From Asterias amurensis (taxonomy: Eukaryota; Echinodermata; Asteroidea; Forcipulatida; Asteriidae), in assembly GCF_032118995.1 (NCBI RefSeq), contig NC_092665.1:2826001-2890000 (forward strand): DNA of 64,000 nucleotides, in the 5' to 3' direction. Under the pieces are notes generated by a model. That model saw only the letters and a program-made list of their open reading frames with translations. It did not search any database and was not told where the DNA came from. Position 1 is the first letter of the stretch. Every line of letters begins with the position of its first letter. This document shows, piece by piece, positions 11,267-22,854 of the stretch. A program made the position numbers and the translations under genes.

Positions 11267-11650
11267 TTAAAGACACTGGACACTATTGGTAATTGTCAAA
11301 GATCGGTCTTCTCACTTAGTGTATCTAAACATGCATAAAATAACAAGCATGTACAAATTTGAGCTCAATTGGGCGTCGAAGTTGCGAGATAAGAATGAAG
11401 TAAAAAACAACCTTGTCACACGAAGTTGTGTGCTTTCAGATGCTTGATTTCGAGACCTCAAATTCTAAACTTGAGGTCTCGAAATCAAATTCATGGAAAA
11501 TTACTTCTTTCTCGAAAACTACGTCACTTCAGAGGGAGCTGTTTCTCACATTGTTTGATACTATCAACATCTCCCCATTATTCGTAATCAAGAAAGGTTT
11601 TATGATGATAATTATTTTGAGTAATTACCAATAGTGTCCACTGCCTTTAA
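11267..11650 (+). mobile_element. TTAA-1 MITE, full length
   Basis: Bounded by TTAAAGACACTGGACACTAT and GTGTCCACTGCCTTTAA, with the internal palindrome GATTTCGAGACCTCAA...TTGAGGTCTCGAAATC. Confidence 0.9.
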
Positions 11651-12012
11651 AGACACTGGACACCTTTTGTTATTGTCAAAGACCAATCTTTCCACTTTGT
11701 GCATCCCAACATCATAAAATTGTGCACAAAATAACAAACCTGTGAAAATTTGAACTCAATATTGGTCGTCGAAGTTGCGAGGTATAACAAATGGAAATAA
11801 AAACACCCTTGTTACACAAAGTTGGGTGCTTTCAGATGCTTGATTTCGGAACCTCAACATCTAATTCTGATGTCCCGAAATCAAATTCGTTGTAAATTAC
11901 TGCTTTCTCAAAAAGTATTTCACAGGGAGCCGTTTCTCACAAAGTTGTATACTATCAACAGTATATAACAGATTATTTTGAGTAATTACCTAGTGTGTCC
12001 ACTGCATTTCAA
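11647..12012 (+). mobile_element. TTAA-1 MITE, second tandem copy
   Basis: It starts on the TTAA that ends the previous copy, in the same orientation. The 3' end is slightly decayed (CACTGCATTTCAA). It ends only about 8 bp from the last codon of the gene A sulfotransferase. Confidence 0.85.
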
Positions 12013-12019
12013 TAATGCA

Positions 12020-15000
12020 TCAATAATGCCTTTTAATATCGTCACCCGTTGGAAAGTGAATTCCAGTTCCAGCTAGAGACTCCTTCAAATATTTCTTCAA
12101 TAAAGCGAAATCTTCATCAGAATACAGCCCTCTCCCAAAACGTATCTCACCTAAAAACAAATCACAAGGACACCGCATTATTAAATAGAACGTATACCTT
12201 ATTTTCAACCTTTGACCCTGACCTACCTGACCTGACTGACCTAAGTAAAAGACAACTTGACCTGATCGACCCAATCGATTGGACTGACCAACCCGACTGA
12301 CCAAGTAAACTGACCCTGAGTAACTCGTCCTAACTTAGGATTGCATGGTTGGGACTCGTCCCAAGTCCTAAGATTAGTCTTAAGTTAGGAAGAGTTTTGT
12401 GAAATCGACGGCGATGCAATCTAAAAACTACCACTGATGGACGACGGTGACTTCAAACCCTCAGTACTTGTCTCAAGAGAAATACTGTTAGTAAATATTG
12501 TGATATTGTGTTAAAACCAACCTTTGTGTACAGGCTTGGTGTATTTAATCCATTCAACACCATCTTCCTGGTCCGCTCTCATCCGTTCGAGCGAGGAGCC
12601 TTCATCCAACTGCCGAAGTTTGTCTGGCGACAGAGGGCGCCCTAAAAAGTCCCCAATAATTCTGGTTGTTTGTTCGAAATCCTAGACAAAAAGGTGCCAT
12701 GTAAAAAATGGAAGTCAATAAAACTGTTATGACAATAATGTATTGAGGGGAATGTGCAAGCGTCGGTTTTGTTGTTTGAATATCTTTGAATATAACTGTC
12801 ACTACCTCCACAGGACTTATCGCGAATACTTGGTCGTGCGCTGTAGGCATGCTGGTCTAGCCTTTAATCAAGGCGCACGCGGCGGCGGCACCCCTATATA
12901 TCACGCTCGAAAAAGAACAAAAACAGCGCAAGCTTGACATCTGGGGGTGCCGCGTGCGCCTTGACTAAAGGCTAATGCTGGTCTAGCTATAGCGCCTATA
13001 GTCTGATCCCTGGGTAGACCAGCATGCACCTCATTCAACAGTTAGCGCTTGCGCAATGGCTATTCGCGTAGAAATCATGATCTTTTCGTGACCTCTGAGG
13101 GGGATGAGAATCACAGCCCTACAATAAGTTAATTGGATAAACGTGCAGTGACGTGAGTATTCTAGATTTGTTATGATTGGTCAACGGTGACGTTTGGCAG
13201 CTGAGCTTTCGATCGTCTGCATACAGAATGTAGGTGAAAGGTGAAGAAGGATCATTGACATATTATGCGTTATTCACGAGCCAAGAAATGTGACGTCAGA
13301 TGTTCAGGCTAGGTTCGGGAAGAGCCTGCACATTTGACGTCACACTTCGAGGGTCGTGAACGTCAGAGAGTGGCCTCTACTTAGGTCAATCTTCGTCAAT
13401 ACACCTTTCAATACATATCCACATTGATTTAATATGCAAACGATGACAAGAGACTGTGCAAGTCTCGCGAGAAATTGAACTTCCGGGACCATTGTGGTCC
13501 CAACCTAATGGAGTTTTACGTTGGGGAGATTTTGTTCTGCCAATAATTTTAGTTTAACATAAGTTATGACTCTAAAAAGTGAATATATTCTTGGGAATGT
13601 AAAAATAAGTAATTAAAAACAGAAAAGTAAAATCAATTCAACAAATTAATGAAGAAAACTAAAGAAAAAAACTTGACCTCCAGTTTCCGGTTTACTCTAA
13701 ACAATTAAGAATATTACCCAATTGACGTTCCCATTATCGCTGAACCTATGTGATGATCGCACCAATTGGACGTGATTCACAAACGGGGTGTATTAGAAAA
13801 ACCATCCAGGTCGATGTCGAACAGCGATCCTCGTCCCGATAAATGTATAATTTTTACGTTAATTTAAACAAAACAATTATTATGTACACGAATTAAAATA
13901 ATAATTATACAAAGAGTACGTTAAAAATAATAATCTTTAAGAATTTGTTAACAAATAACAATTTCAATACAATTTGGTTTTGTACAAAAATATACTTTTT
14001 TTCGAATTAAGTTCTCGTTTTCGCTACGTGCGAGACTTGCACAGTCTAGTGCAGCTGGCAAATAACTCAGACCGATAACGCTTACGTCACTGCACATTGT
14101 AAACAATCAAATTATTGTAACCAATGAAACCACATGTCCTGAAAAGCAAGTCTTTATCATTTGCGGATATGATAAAGACAGAGTACCAGTCACAAGGTTG
14201 GGGGTATTTTTTCAGAAGGGGGGGGGGCGGGGATACCCACCGTCTTCAGTTCCTCGTATTTGATCACAAGAGTGTTTTTCTCTTCCCTTCGAGCCCACAT
14301 CAACTTGGTGTGCTCAGCCCAACTCCCAAACATACCTGTAAAAGACAAAACCAAAACAATTATCGAACTACAAAAAAAATGTTATAGGTTTTCGCGGTAA
14401 ATTTCGGCAAACGAGAAGCCAATTAAACTACTAAACCACTCTATTTTGCCAAAAATTGAATGCTGCTTAAATTGGACATTCAATTTCGTTTTGAGCCTGT
14501 CACTAGTAAATGTTGTGTCATTCGATTTAACAAAATAAACATCAAATTTAACATTCAACCAAACAATATTCAAATTCACAGGGGCTTTTCTATAGTCCAA
14601 CCAGTTTTAAATGTTATGATAGTTGAACACATTGATGTAGGAATTCGAATGCAAAAAAAAGGAAATAATAATGCACGAATTCTGAATTTTAAACACAGGA
14701 TAATAAGGTTTGGCAAAATCGCTTTAATTCGAACGCATGGAAATTAAATTGGCTGTAATTTTTTAAGTTTTACCGAAATTGACCGAGAAAACCCATAGGC
14801 CTAGCTAGACTGATCAAGAGTATTGCACACCACGCAAAAATTCGTCTGAACCTGGGGTATTTGGACGACTTTTGTTTGGGTTAGAGCGAAGAAACAGTTG
14901 TAGAGCTTACATTTGCCGTCAGACATAAACTTGACAAACTTGGAGAAATCTTGCACGTCGATCGGATTTATACTTTTCTTTCCAAACTCGAACGAAGATG

Positions 15001-16637
15001 CGACGACGTCTAAGACATTCCGCATACAGTAGATTATCTGGAGAGAAAGTGGAATAAGTACAAGAAACTTAAAGACACTGAAAACCTTTGGTAATTGTCA
15101 AAGAACAGTCCTCTCACTTGGTGTATCTCAAAATTTGCATTAAAAAACTGTGAATTTGTGAACTCAATTGGTCGTCGAAGTTGTGAGAGAATCTGGAAGA
15201 TAAACACAGTTGTCGCACAAATTGTGTGCTTTCAGATTGCTTTAAACTAACTAAGGTATCACAATAAATTCAAATGTTGAGTAAGAATTTTTTTTCCATC
15301 AAAAAGCTACGTCACTTCAAGAGCCGTTCTCACAATGTTTTACACCAACAGCTCTCCATTGCTCTTTAATAATTGTTGTTTTTGTTATGCTAACAATAAT
15401 TTTAAGTATTTTGTAACCAACGTCAAAGAGTGTACCTTAACACCCTCCGTCTCCAAGATGGATTTTGGGAAGAGCGTGAGTGGTAGATGGGTAACGATCA
15501 CCCGTGGTCTGTTTGTCCTCAGTTGTTGAAGCTCTTTGTAAAATGGCTTGGCATTGTCGGGTATTGTGATCTCCATAACAGCCATGTCGACTATGGAAGT
15601 CAAGGGATAGTCCATAATGATCTCTACGATTCGCAGTAGCCAGTGGGTTCCTACGTAAATACATAATTCCAAGTTTACCTGTGAAAACTTTCACAAAACC
15701 AATCTTTTTAAAGGCACTGGACACTAATGGTAACAACTCGAAATAATTCTTAGCATGTAAACTAACTTGGTAACGAGCAACGGAGAGCTGTTGATAGTAT
15801 AAAACATTGTGAGAAACGGCTCCCTCTGAAGTAATGTAGTTTTCGAGAAAGAAGTAATTTTCCACTAAAATATTTGAATTTGGTTTCGAGACCGTAGAAT
15901 TAGATATTGGTCCCGAAATCAAGCATCTTAAAGCACACAACTTTTGCGACAAGGGTGTGTTTTTCTTCCATAACTTATCCCGCAACTTCGACGACAAATT
16001 GAGTTCAAATTTTCACAGGTTTGTTATTGTATGCACATGTTGAGATACACCAAGTGAGAAGACTGGTCTTTGACAATTACCTAAGGTGTCCAGTGCCTTT
16101 AACACAGGGTGTAAAATAGAACTAAAATTTCTGCAAAAAAAAAAACCCAATCACATTGGTGTTCTTTTAAAGCCGTAAGGTAGTAATTTTGATTCTCTCT
16201 TCCGTGTTACTAGACTTGTGGACAAGTCGTTAAATCGGTCCCACGCGGTGAGATAGTCGAGTTGTGGCGGTGCTCTAGCGAAATCACTGCTCTCGTGGGA
16301 ACTGCTGACTCCCCGATTTCTACTCCTCACACAACTCGACTATCTCACCGCGTGGGATCGATTTAAACGACTTGTCCACAAGTCTACCGTGTTACTGATG
16401 TGACAATTTTATCCCCGGTGTCAATTTTAACACCCCAGTTTATGCAGTGTATTTCTGAAATCTAGAAATGACTTTATATTTACCGCTTCTTGGAAATGTA
16501 TTGATGATGATGTCATTTGGACGAGCCTGGAACCTCTCGATGTCATTCCAGCTGTTCATCGGGACGAATCTTTTGTCAAAAGGAATACCTTTATGAAGGT
16601 ACAATACCTCATCGGAATGAGGAGTGGGACCAGCCAT
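12020..16637 (-). CDS. Cytosolic sulfotransferase (SULT family), gene A, six exons
   Basis: Exons on the minus strand: 16637-16484, 15650-15436, 15037-14911, 14335-14241, 12681-12522, 12150-12020. All introns are GT-AG, phases are consistent, and the product is 293 aa, a normal SULT length. It would transfer sulfonate from PAPS to a hydroxyl or amine of a small molecule in the cytosol. Motifs: 5'-phosphosulfate loop FPRSGTHW split by intron 1, THLPLTLFP, the PAPS 3'-phosphate motif CMRNVLDVVASSFEF, SWAEHTKLMWARR, EELKT, GRPLSPDKL, and C-terminal GTGIHF. The start ATG at 16637 is the one conserved in three sibling first exons. Lys of the usual PKSGTTW loop is Arg here, and the usual 'GDW' Trp near the C-terminus is absent (GEIRFGRG). 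The substrate is unknown. Introns carry several transposons. Confidence 0.9.
12218..12310. repeat. Short (CTGACC)-type minisatellite in SULT gene A intron 5
   Basis: A short, degenerate version of the ccgactgaccaac array, at the same intron position as the larger one at 10046-10412. Confidence 0.7.
12311..12420. repeat. Short foldback repeat, TCCTAACTTAGGA family
   Basis: Arms built on CGTCCTAACTTAGGA and its complement, ending GTGAAATCGAC. Related copies lie at 5996-6145, 20222-20362 and 37672-37770. Confidence 0.75.
12838..13065. repeat. Palindromic MITE with internal foldback
   Basis: Inner arms TAGCCTTTAATCAAGGCGCA / TGCGCCTTGACTAAAGGCTA surround a loop. The outer part (GCATGCTGGTCTAGC and 'caacagttagcgcttgcgcaatgg') matches the family at 19153-19437 and 55617-56015. 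Confidence 0.75.
13130..13400. repeat. Dispersed repeat shared with 60095-60400
   Basis: Shared segments include GTAGGTGAAAGGTGA and TATTCACGAGCC followed by TGTGACGTCAGATG. No ends can be defined and no coding region is present. Confidence 0.6.
13451..14047. mobile_element. DNA-transposon-like element, AGACTGTGCAAGTCTCGC termini
   Basis: Inverted ends AGACTGTGCAAGTCTCGC and GCGAGACTTGCACAGTCT bound 597 bp of AT-rich non-coding sequence in SULT gene A intron 4. A half copy in reverse orientation lies at 3648-3924. A target duplication is not obvious. Confidence 0.75.
15069..15421 (+). mobile_element. TTAA-1 MITE, decayed copy
   Basis: It starts TTAAAGACACTGAAAACCTT. The distal end is poorly preserved and merges into the sequence before SULT exon 2. 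It lies in gene A intron 2. Confidence 0.7.
15708..16102 (-). mobile_element. TTAA-1 MITE in SULT gene A intron 1
   Basis: Bounded by TTAAAGGCACTGGACAC and GTGTCCAGTGCCTTTAA. It sits at a similar position to the copies at 22120 and 23388, but in the opposite orientation and with different left-flank sequence. Confidence 0.85.
16211..16386. mobile_element. Mutator-like MITE with 9-bp target duplication
   Basis: A 176-bp element with long inverted arms, starting TAGACTTGTGGACAAGTCG and ending with the complement. CCGTGTTAC stands on both sides (16202-16210 and 16387-16395). The paralogous introns near 22605 and 23885 lack it, showing the empty site. A 9-bp duplication plus long terminal inverted repeats suggests the Mutator superfamily. 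Confidence 0.8.
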
Positions 16638-17047
16638 TTTAGATTTCAAACTTGTAGGTCTTTTCCCAAATACTGCAAATCCAGAATGTAGATCTAATAT
16701 CGTTTGTCAGCGGGTCGGGAAAGATAACCACGCCGGGAAAAACTGTACTTTATACTTGACACAATGCACAATGTTATCTGATATCCACTTGTACGCTAAG
16801 AAAACGTTTACAAATTAACAATACCACAAATCTACATGTTGTTTTTGATAATTTATATGTATACATACACGAGAGTCCAAAATACCATCCGGCCTAATTA
16901 TCGAAGAAGTTCAAAAACGACAATTTCATTACTGAACCAGGTTGTTTTGCCGGATTACTTTACAAAACAGAGGTCAGTGCAGAATTGAACATTCCTATCC
17001 AGCCTAATTATAAAAGGTCAAAGACCGATTTCACAATTTTAAATGCT
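16638..17047. other. Duplicated 5' flank of SULT first exon
   Basis: Upstream sequence similar to that of the other first exons (a common 'tagatctaatatcgtttgtcagcgg' segment at about 16690, 22920, 24165 and 27705). It would hold the gene A promoter; no clear core motif is seen. Confidence 0.5.
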
Positions 17048-17416
17048 TTAAAGGGAAAGTACACGTTTGGTAGTTACTCAAAACAAACAAAAACTGACTT
17101 GGTAACGAGCATTGGAGAGCTGTTGATAGTATAAAACATTGTGGGAAAAGACTCCCTCTGAAGTAACGTAGTTTTTGAGAAAGAGATAATTTCCCTCTAA
17201 AATAATAAAAGACACTTAGCTAGAAGTCTTTTATTTTTGTATGAAAGCACACAAACTCGTCCAACAAGGGTATTTTTTTCTTTCATCATTTTCTCGCAAC
17301 TTCGATGACCAATTAAGCTCAAATGTTCACAGGCTTGTTATTTTTATCTTATGATGGGATACACCAAGTGAGGACACTGGTCTTTAACAATTAGAAAACG
17401 TGTACATTCCCTTTAA
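17048..17416 (-). mobile_element. TTAA-1b MITE (GGGAAAGTACACG subfamily)
   Basis: It starts TTAAAGGGAAAGTACACGTT and ends GTGTACATTCCCTTTAA. The interior matches TTAA-1, the termini differ. Sister copies lie at 38868-39243 and 57318-57708. Confidence 0.85.
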
Positions 17417-17707
17417 TAGCAGAGATGTCACAACACACATCAGTATTATGGCATATACTGAGGAAACGGCCAATCACACTGAACTTTTGTATACAATGTT
17501 TTTAAGTTTTCTATGGCACTGTTTTGTAAAGAAAAAGAGGAAATCAGGTGGTCAGTGAAAAGTTGCCTGACTGATAATGAATCTTGGTGCTTTGTGAAAG
17601 CAGCCGAGCTCCTCACTTGGTGTGTCCAACATTAGGCACCATGAAACCTGCTGTGAACATTTTGGCTCAATTCAATGTTGTCATAAATTGAAAGTAATGA
17701 CAACAAA

Positions 17708-17975
17708 ACCAGACTTGTTGCCGACCGCACTGACCAACCCGACTGACCGACCCGACTGATGACTGACCTGACTAACCAACCCGACTGACCGAACCGACTA
17801 ACCAACTGACTGAACCCCCCCCCCCCCGACTGACCGACCCGAATGACCGACCCGACTGACCGACCCGAATGACCGACCCGACTGACCAACTGACTGAACA
17901 CCCCCAACTGACCGACCCGACTGTATACTGACCTACCCGACTGACCGACCCAACCGACCTGACAAGCCGAACTGA
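17708..17975. repeat. (CCGACTGACC)n minisatellite at the SULT A/B junction
   Basis: Same unit as the arrays in SULT intron 5, but here no terminal exon follows it. The sequence just below (17570-17700) instead resembles the 5' flank of first exons. See the finding on the missing exon. Confidence 0.9.
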
Positions 17976-17986
17976 CCAACACGAGT

Positions 17987-18160
17987 ATTAATTTTTTTTT
18001 TTACCCATACACCGATGTGTGTTATATAGCACTGTACTCAGTACTTCCCCCGAGTCCTGTGAAAAAAATTCACAGGCATATTACAGGACTCGGGGAAGTA
18101 CTGAGTATTCAGTGCTTTAAAACAAACATCGGTGTATGGGTAAAAAAACAAAATTAACAT
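17987..18160. repeat. Foldback element (ACCCATACACCGATGTGT)
   Basis: Arms ACCCATACACCGATGTGTG and its complement, with inner arms GAGTCCTGTGAA.../...ACAGGACTCG. A related half is at 63899-63985. Bases 18273-18355 just after it hold a degenerate tRNA-like stretch (minus strand, B-box GGTTCGATTC). Confidence 0.75.
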
Positions 18161-18422
18161 TCTTTATTCCCCGACGCAAATTTAACATCGATTATGACCA
18201 ACATGAATTGCACAAATCAATAATTATTTAGCGACTTAAATTATTCTATTCATTGTAAAACAGCTGTTAGCTAGGTGTGAATCGAACCCACAACCAAAAT
18301 GTATTGCAAGTCCTGCAGCTATTAAAGTATAAAACATAACCACTTGACCACGGTGACCTCAGATTATTACCCTCATTGCCAGTCTCCAGAGAAACGTGAC
18401 ATATATTTTGTGTTACACCAAC

Positions 18423-21400
18423 CTTTATCTACAATCTTGCCGTGTTTTACCAATTCAACGCCATCTGTCTGTTCCGTTTTCATCCGATCAATAGACGAAC
18501 CTTCACCCAACTGCCGAAGTTTGTCTGGCGACAGAGGGCGCCCTAAAAAGTCCCCAATAACTCTGGCTGTTTGTTCGAAATCCTACACAAAGAGAAAGTC
18601 GAGCTGCAATTATACATTACCAGGTGACTCATACTGGATCATCAATCTGTCTTCGCAGTGTAAACATGTGGGGGAATGTGCAAGCGTTAGTCTTGTTGAT
18701 TAAATATCTAATTGAATATGTTGTTCATATCTAATTGAACTAATGGAGGCACGATCCTCTAGTGGTCTACACGCCTCTCTTAATATCTATGCATGACGTC
18801 ATAATTCTTACCCAAAATGAGGCTATGGGCGCACGTCCCAAATCACTTGCAGTGGCTGTGCCCGTCGCCTCGTTTTGGGTTAGCATTGTGACGTATCTCA
18901 TGCATTTAAATATTAAGAAAGGCGTATCGGTGACCTGATTTCTACCTCCATGGCTAGAGCGAGTTCGAGTGCGCACACTGACCAGCAACGCACATGCGCA
19001 GTGACACACTCACTCGAACGACTCGTTTGGAAGCCTAGGGCCTTTCTCAAACCACGGCTTGGGCTCCGGCTCAGGCTTAGGCTCCGCGCGCTGTGTACGC
19101 AGCTCGGCCTTTAACATGCATTTTCAGCGCGTATTGCTGATTGTACCAGCCACAAATACCAATGCGCAAGCGCAAACTGTTGAATGAGGTGCATTGTGGG
19201 ATATATATGAATCAAATTTGTAATCAGCTAGACCACAATGCACCTAATTCCAAGCTTTACGCGCGCGCCCCAGTATTTGCGAAAAGGTCTATAGACCTTT
19301 TCGCAAATACCGGGGCGCGCGCGTAAAGCTTGGAATTAGGTGCATTGTGGTCTAGCTGGTAGCAAAATTTGATGCGTATCTATCCCACAATGCACCTCAT
19401 TCAACAGTCTGCGCTTGCGCATTGGTATTTGCGATAAGGTCTATGCACATGACGTCATTTTTCAGTAGGGCGCCCTCACCTAGAGGTCAAAAGGAGGTTG
19501 TTCATTGGCCAATCCTGTGCGCCGCGCGTACAAATCTGTGCGTTTCGATTATTTCGTCACCGTTTTTCCACTAAGATGGCCGCTGGATGACGTCATTGCA
19601 TAAGGTCTATAGTGTCGCTGGTTCCTCTCTACACTTTACACATGTATTAATGTAAGCATGGAACAATCTATTGGGACCAGTGAAGAAACCATGGTCATGG
19701 GGCTGGTTCCAAAATAATGGTCGACCACAGAAGTCAACCATATTGTCACTCACCGTCTTCAGTTCCTCGAATTTGATCACAAGTGTGTTTTTCTCTTCTC
19801 TTCGCGCCCACATCAACTTGATATGCTCAGCCCAACCCCCATACATACCTTTAAAGACAACCAAAATAATAAGCGAACTACAAATGTTAGTAGGGCCTAC
19901 TAGACTAATCATCAAAAGAAAATTATAAATTAAATGCATTAAAAATATAAAAAAATGTTTCGAAAATATAAATTAATGCATTGAAAAAAGAAAATAAATG
20001 CATCAAAAATAATAAGCAGCTGCACTGAAAATATAAATGCATGCACTAGCCCAAATGAATAAATGCAGAAGCAAAAAATCTTACTAAAAATCGACTGCGC
20101 ATCCTCCTGCCTTTGTGAATCGGGGTCATTGAACTAAACAAGGCCTGTATTCGATATTGTACTAAGGCCTGCAATCCAAACCTGGTTTCGTAAAATTACT
20201 AAGAATAAAACTAACTGCTCTGGGGTAGATTTAACAAAGAGTTAGGACTAGTCTTATCTCGAGTTAGGACCAGTTACTAGTCCTAACTTAGGACTATCCA
20301 TGCAATTTGTATATCTCCTAGGACTAGTCCTTAGTCCGAACTCTTTGTGAAATCGACCACTGGAAAACAAAATTAGCTGCATTGGACATAAAAATGGCAT
20401 GAAAAATATAATTAACCGTACTCAAAACAAAAATGAAAATGGTACTATTGGGCTTTCGTAGTTCTGGGTGGTTTTTATTTTTATTTTTATTTTATTTTTT
20501 TAGACCAGCTTTATTTTAGTTTCTCGCAATTCTGGGGACGTAATACAGGTTTTTTTTAAACAATCTGATTGTATCCGAATGATTCATTTATTTATTTACC
20601 CTTTTTCCGAGGCAATCGGTTCAAACAGAGAAAAATATACAAAAATACTACATAGAACGAGCCTGCGGATAACCAAAAAGCGAAAAGAAAAGAAAAAAAC
20701 CACAATCTAAGGGCGATCCAGACAAAAACAACCTACAAAAGCACATACAAGTGCAACAAAAACACGTCATAAAAAGTTTAAAATAACATAGAAAATACCA
20801 ATCACAATGAATGAAATCTATAGACAAAACATTAAAATACAATATTCAAGAATATTGCACAAATCCGCAAAAATTAGCCTAATTGGGCGAGTTTTGTTTG
20901 GGTTAGAGCATGGAGGAAGATACAGTAGTGCTTACATTTGCCGTCAGAAAGAAAATTGGTGCGCATGGAGTTATCTTGCAAGTTGACAGGAAATAGTTTC
21001 ATCGCAAACTTGATTGAAGACGCGACGACGTCAAAGAAATTCCGCATACAGTAGATTATCTATAGAGAGAAAAATATGGAAACAATTTCAGTTTAAGGGA
21101 ATGTTTATCGCTCGGTAATCGGTCTTAAAATTAGCCTCATGGCAATAAAAAAACAAAACAAGTACGTTAAAGGAAGTGGACACTATTGGTAATTGTCAAA
21201 GACTAGCCTTCACAGTTGGTGTATCTCAACAAATGCATAAAATAGCAAACCTGTGAAAATTTGAGCTCAATCGGTCATCGAACTTGCGAGATAATAATGA
21301 AAGAAAAAAACACCCTTGTCAGACGAAGGTGTGTACGTTTTATAGATGGTTGATTTCGAGACCTCAAGTTCTAAATCTGAGGTCTCGAAATCAAATTCGT

Positions 21401-22854
21401 GGAAAATTACTTCTCTCTCGGAAACTATGGTACTTGCACTATAGTACAGTGCGTGGCCGAGCGGTTAAAAGCACCGAATTCAAACTCTGGTGTTTCTGAT
21501 CAGCAGAGTGTGGGTTAGAATCCCCAGCCGTGACACTTGTGTCCTTAAGCAAGACTTTTAACAATTGTTTTGTCCTTCGGGTGGGACGTAAAGCCGTTGG
21601 TCCCATGTGTTGTGTAACGCATGTAAAAGAACCCAGTGCACTTTTCGAAAAGAGAAGGGGTTCACCCCGGTGTTCCTAGCTGTGGCTGCTTTATGCGCCG
21701 TAGTACCTTGTAAACCCTTATACGGTGCTAATAATTGGGTCTCAAAATTCATCACTGCAATTACCTATCTTTCTGAAAGTTTGTATTACTCAGCGCCTTG
21801 AGTACCTTGTTTGGTAGGATACGTGCGCTGTATAAGACTTCGATATTATTATTAGTAGTACCTTAACACCCTCAGTCTCCAAGATTGATTTTGGGAAGAG
21901 CGTGAGTGGCAAATGTGTGGCGATAATCCGCGATCTGTCTGTCCTCAGTTGTTGAAGCTCTTGGATGAATGGCTTGGCACTGTTCTGTAGTGCGACTTCC
22001 ATAATACCCATGTCGACTGTGGGGGTCAAGGCGGGATGGTCCAAAATGATCTCTACGATTCGCCAAAGCCAGTGGGTTCCTAAGGGAATACACAATTCCA
22101 AGTATAAACTGTGAAAACTTTAAAGACACTTGACACTATATTGGTAATTGTCAAAGACCAGTCTTCTCACTTGGTGTGTCTCAACATATGCATACAATAA
22201 CAAACTTGTTCAATTGGTAGTCGAAGTTGCGAGATAAAAATGAAAGAAAAAACACCCTTGTCACACGATTAGTTGTCTGCGTTTAGATAGTTGATTTCGA
22301 GACCTCAAGCTCTAAATCCGAGGTCTCGAAATCAAATTCGTGGAAAATTACTTCTTTCTCGAAAACTGTGTCACTTTAGAGGGAGCCGTTTCTCACAATG
22401 TTTTATACTGTCGACCCCATTACTCGTCACCGTGTAAGGTTTTATGCTAATAATTATTTTGAGTAATTACCAATAGTGTCCACTGCCTTTAACCCAACCA
22501 ATTGTTTTTGTTAACATCATGAGTGTCAAATAAAACTAAAATTTCTGCAACAACAATCACATTGGTGTTCTTTTAAACCGTAAGGTATTAATTTGATTCT
22601 CTCTTCCGTGTCAAAATATGTGACAATTTTATCCGTGTTCTCAATATTTAACACCCTAGGATATGCAGTGTATTTCTGAAGTAATTATAGAAATATTAAC
22701 CACTTCTTGGAAATGTATTGATGATGATGTTATTTGGACGAGCCTGGAACCTCTCGATGTCATTCCAGCTATTCATCAAGACGAATCTTTTGTCAAAAGG
22801 AATACCTTTGTGAAGGTACAATACCTCATCGGAATGAGGAGTGGGACCGGCCAT
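18423..22854 (-). CDS. Cytosolic sulfotransferase (SULT family), gene B, exons 1-5, terminal exon not found
   Basis: Exons on the minus strand: 22854-22701, 22079-21862, 21059-20936, 19848-19754, 18582-18423. All have GT-AG borders and compatible phases; no stop interrupts them. Motifs follow gene A: FPRSGTHWLWRIVE, THLPLTLFP, CMRNFFDVVASS, WAEHIKLMWARR, FEELKT, GRPLSPDKL, ending KIVDKG at a gttggt donor. Exon 2 has one extra codon and exon 3 one fewer than gene A. The FEF after DVVASS is changed to IKF. The last exon (GLYSDEDF...GTGIHF) should lie between 16.7 and 18.4 kb, and I cannot find it. Reading past the donor gives a short tail only. It is either a truncated gene, or it splices to a distant terminal exon. 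The exon 1 donor is the weaker gttaat. Confidence 0.75.
19153..19437. repeat. Near-perfect palindrome: two MITEs head to head
   Basis: Centre near 19292/19293 (GGTCTATAGACC). The inner arms 19228-19292 and 19293-19357 differ at about one base. The outer arms carry AATGCGCAAGCGC, GAATGAGGTGCATTGTGGG and their complements. The family recurs at 12838-13065 and 55617-56015. It lies in gene B intron 4. Confidence 0.85.
20222..20362. repeat. Short foldback repeat, TCCTAACTTAGGACT family
   Basis: Arms GGGTAGATTTAACAAAGAG and CTCTTTGTGAAATCGACC enclose three TCCTAACT/AGTTAGGA units. It lies in gene B intron 3. Confidence 0.8.
21167..21434 (+). mobile_element. TTAA-1 MITE, 3' truncated next to a SINE
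   Basis: It starts TTAAAGGAAGTGGACAC and stops after the internal palindrome, where the SINE begins. The other terminus is absent. Confidence 0.8.
21440..21853 (+). mobile_element. tRNA-Leu-like SINE
   Basis: The head has an A-box-like GTGGCCGAGCGG and B-box-like GGGTTAGAATCCC, resembling tRNA-Leu with a TCAAA anticodon loop. The body is about 300 bp and the 3' end is GCGCTGTATAAGACTTCG plus an ATT-rich tail. It ends only about 9 bp from the donor of SULT gene B exon 2 (21862). Confidence 0.8.
22120..22492 (+). mobile_element. TTAA-1 MITE in SULT gene B intron 1
   Basis: It starts TTAAAGACACTTGACAC and ends GTGTCCACTGCCTTTAA. Flanking sequence on both sides matches that of the copy at 23388-23776, so the two derive from one insertion plus tandem duplication. 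Confidence 0.9.

Noticed and set aside
15437-15997. 186-codon minus-strand frame overlapping SULT exon 2
   Set aside because: It reads exon 2 in the wrong frame and extends into a TTAA-1 MITE.
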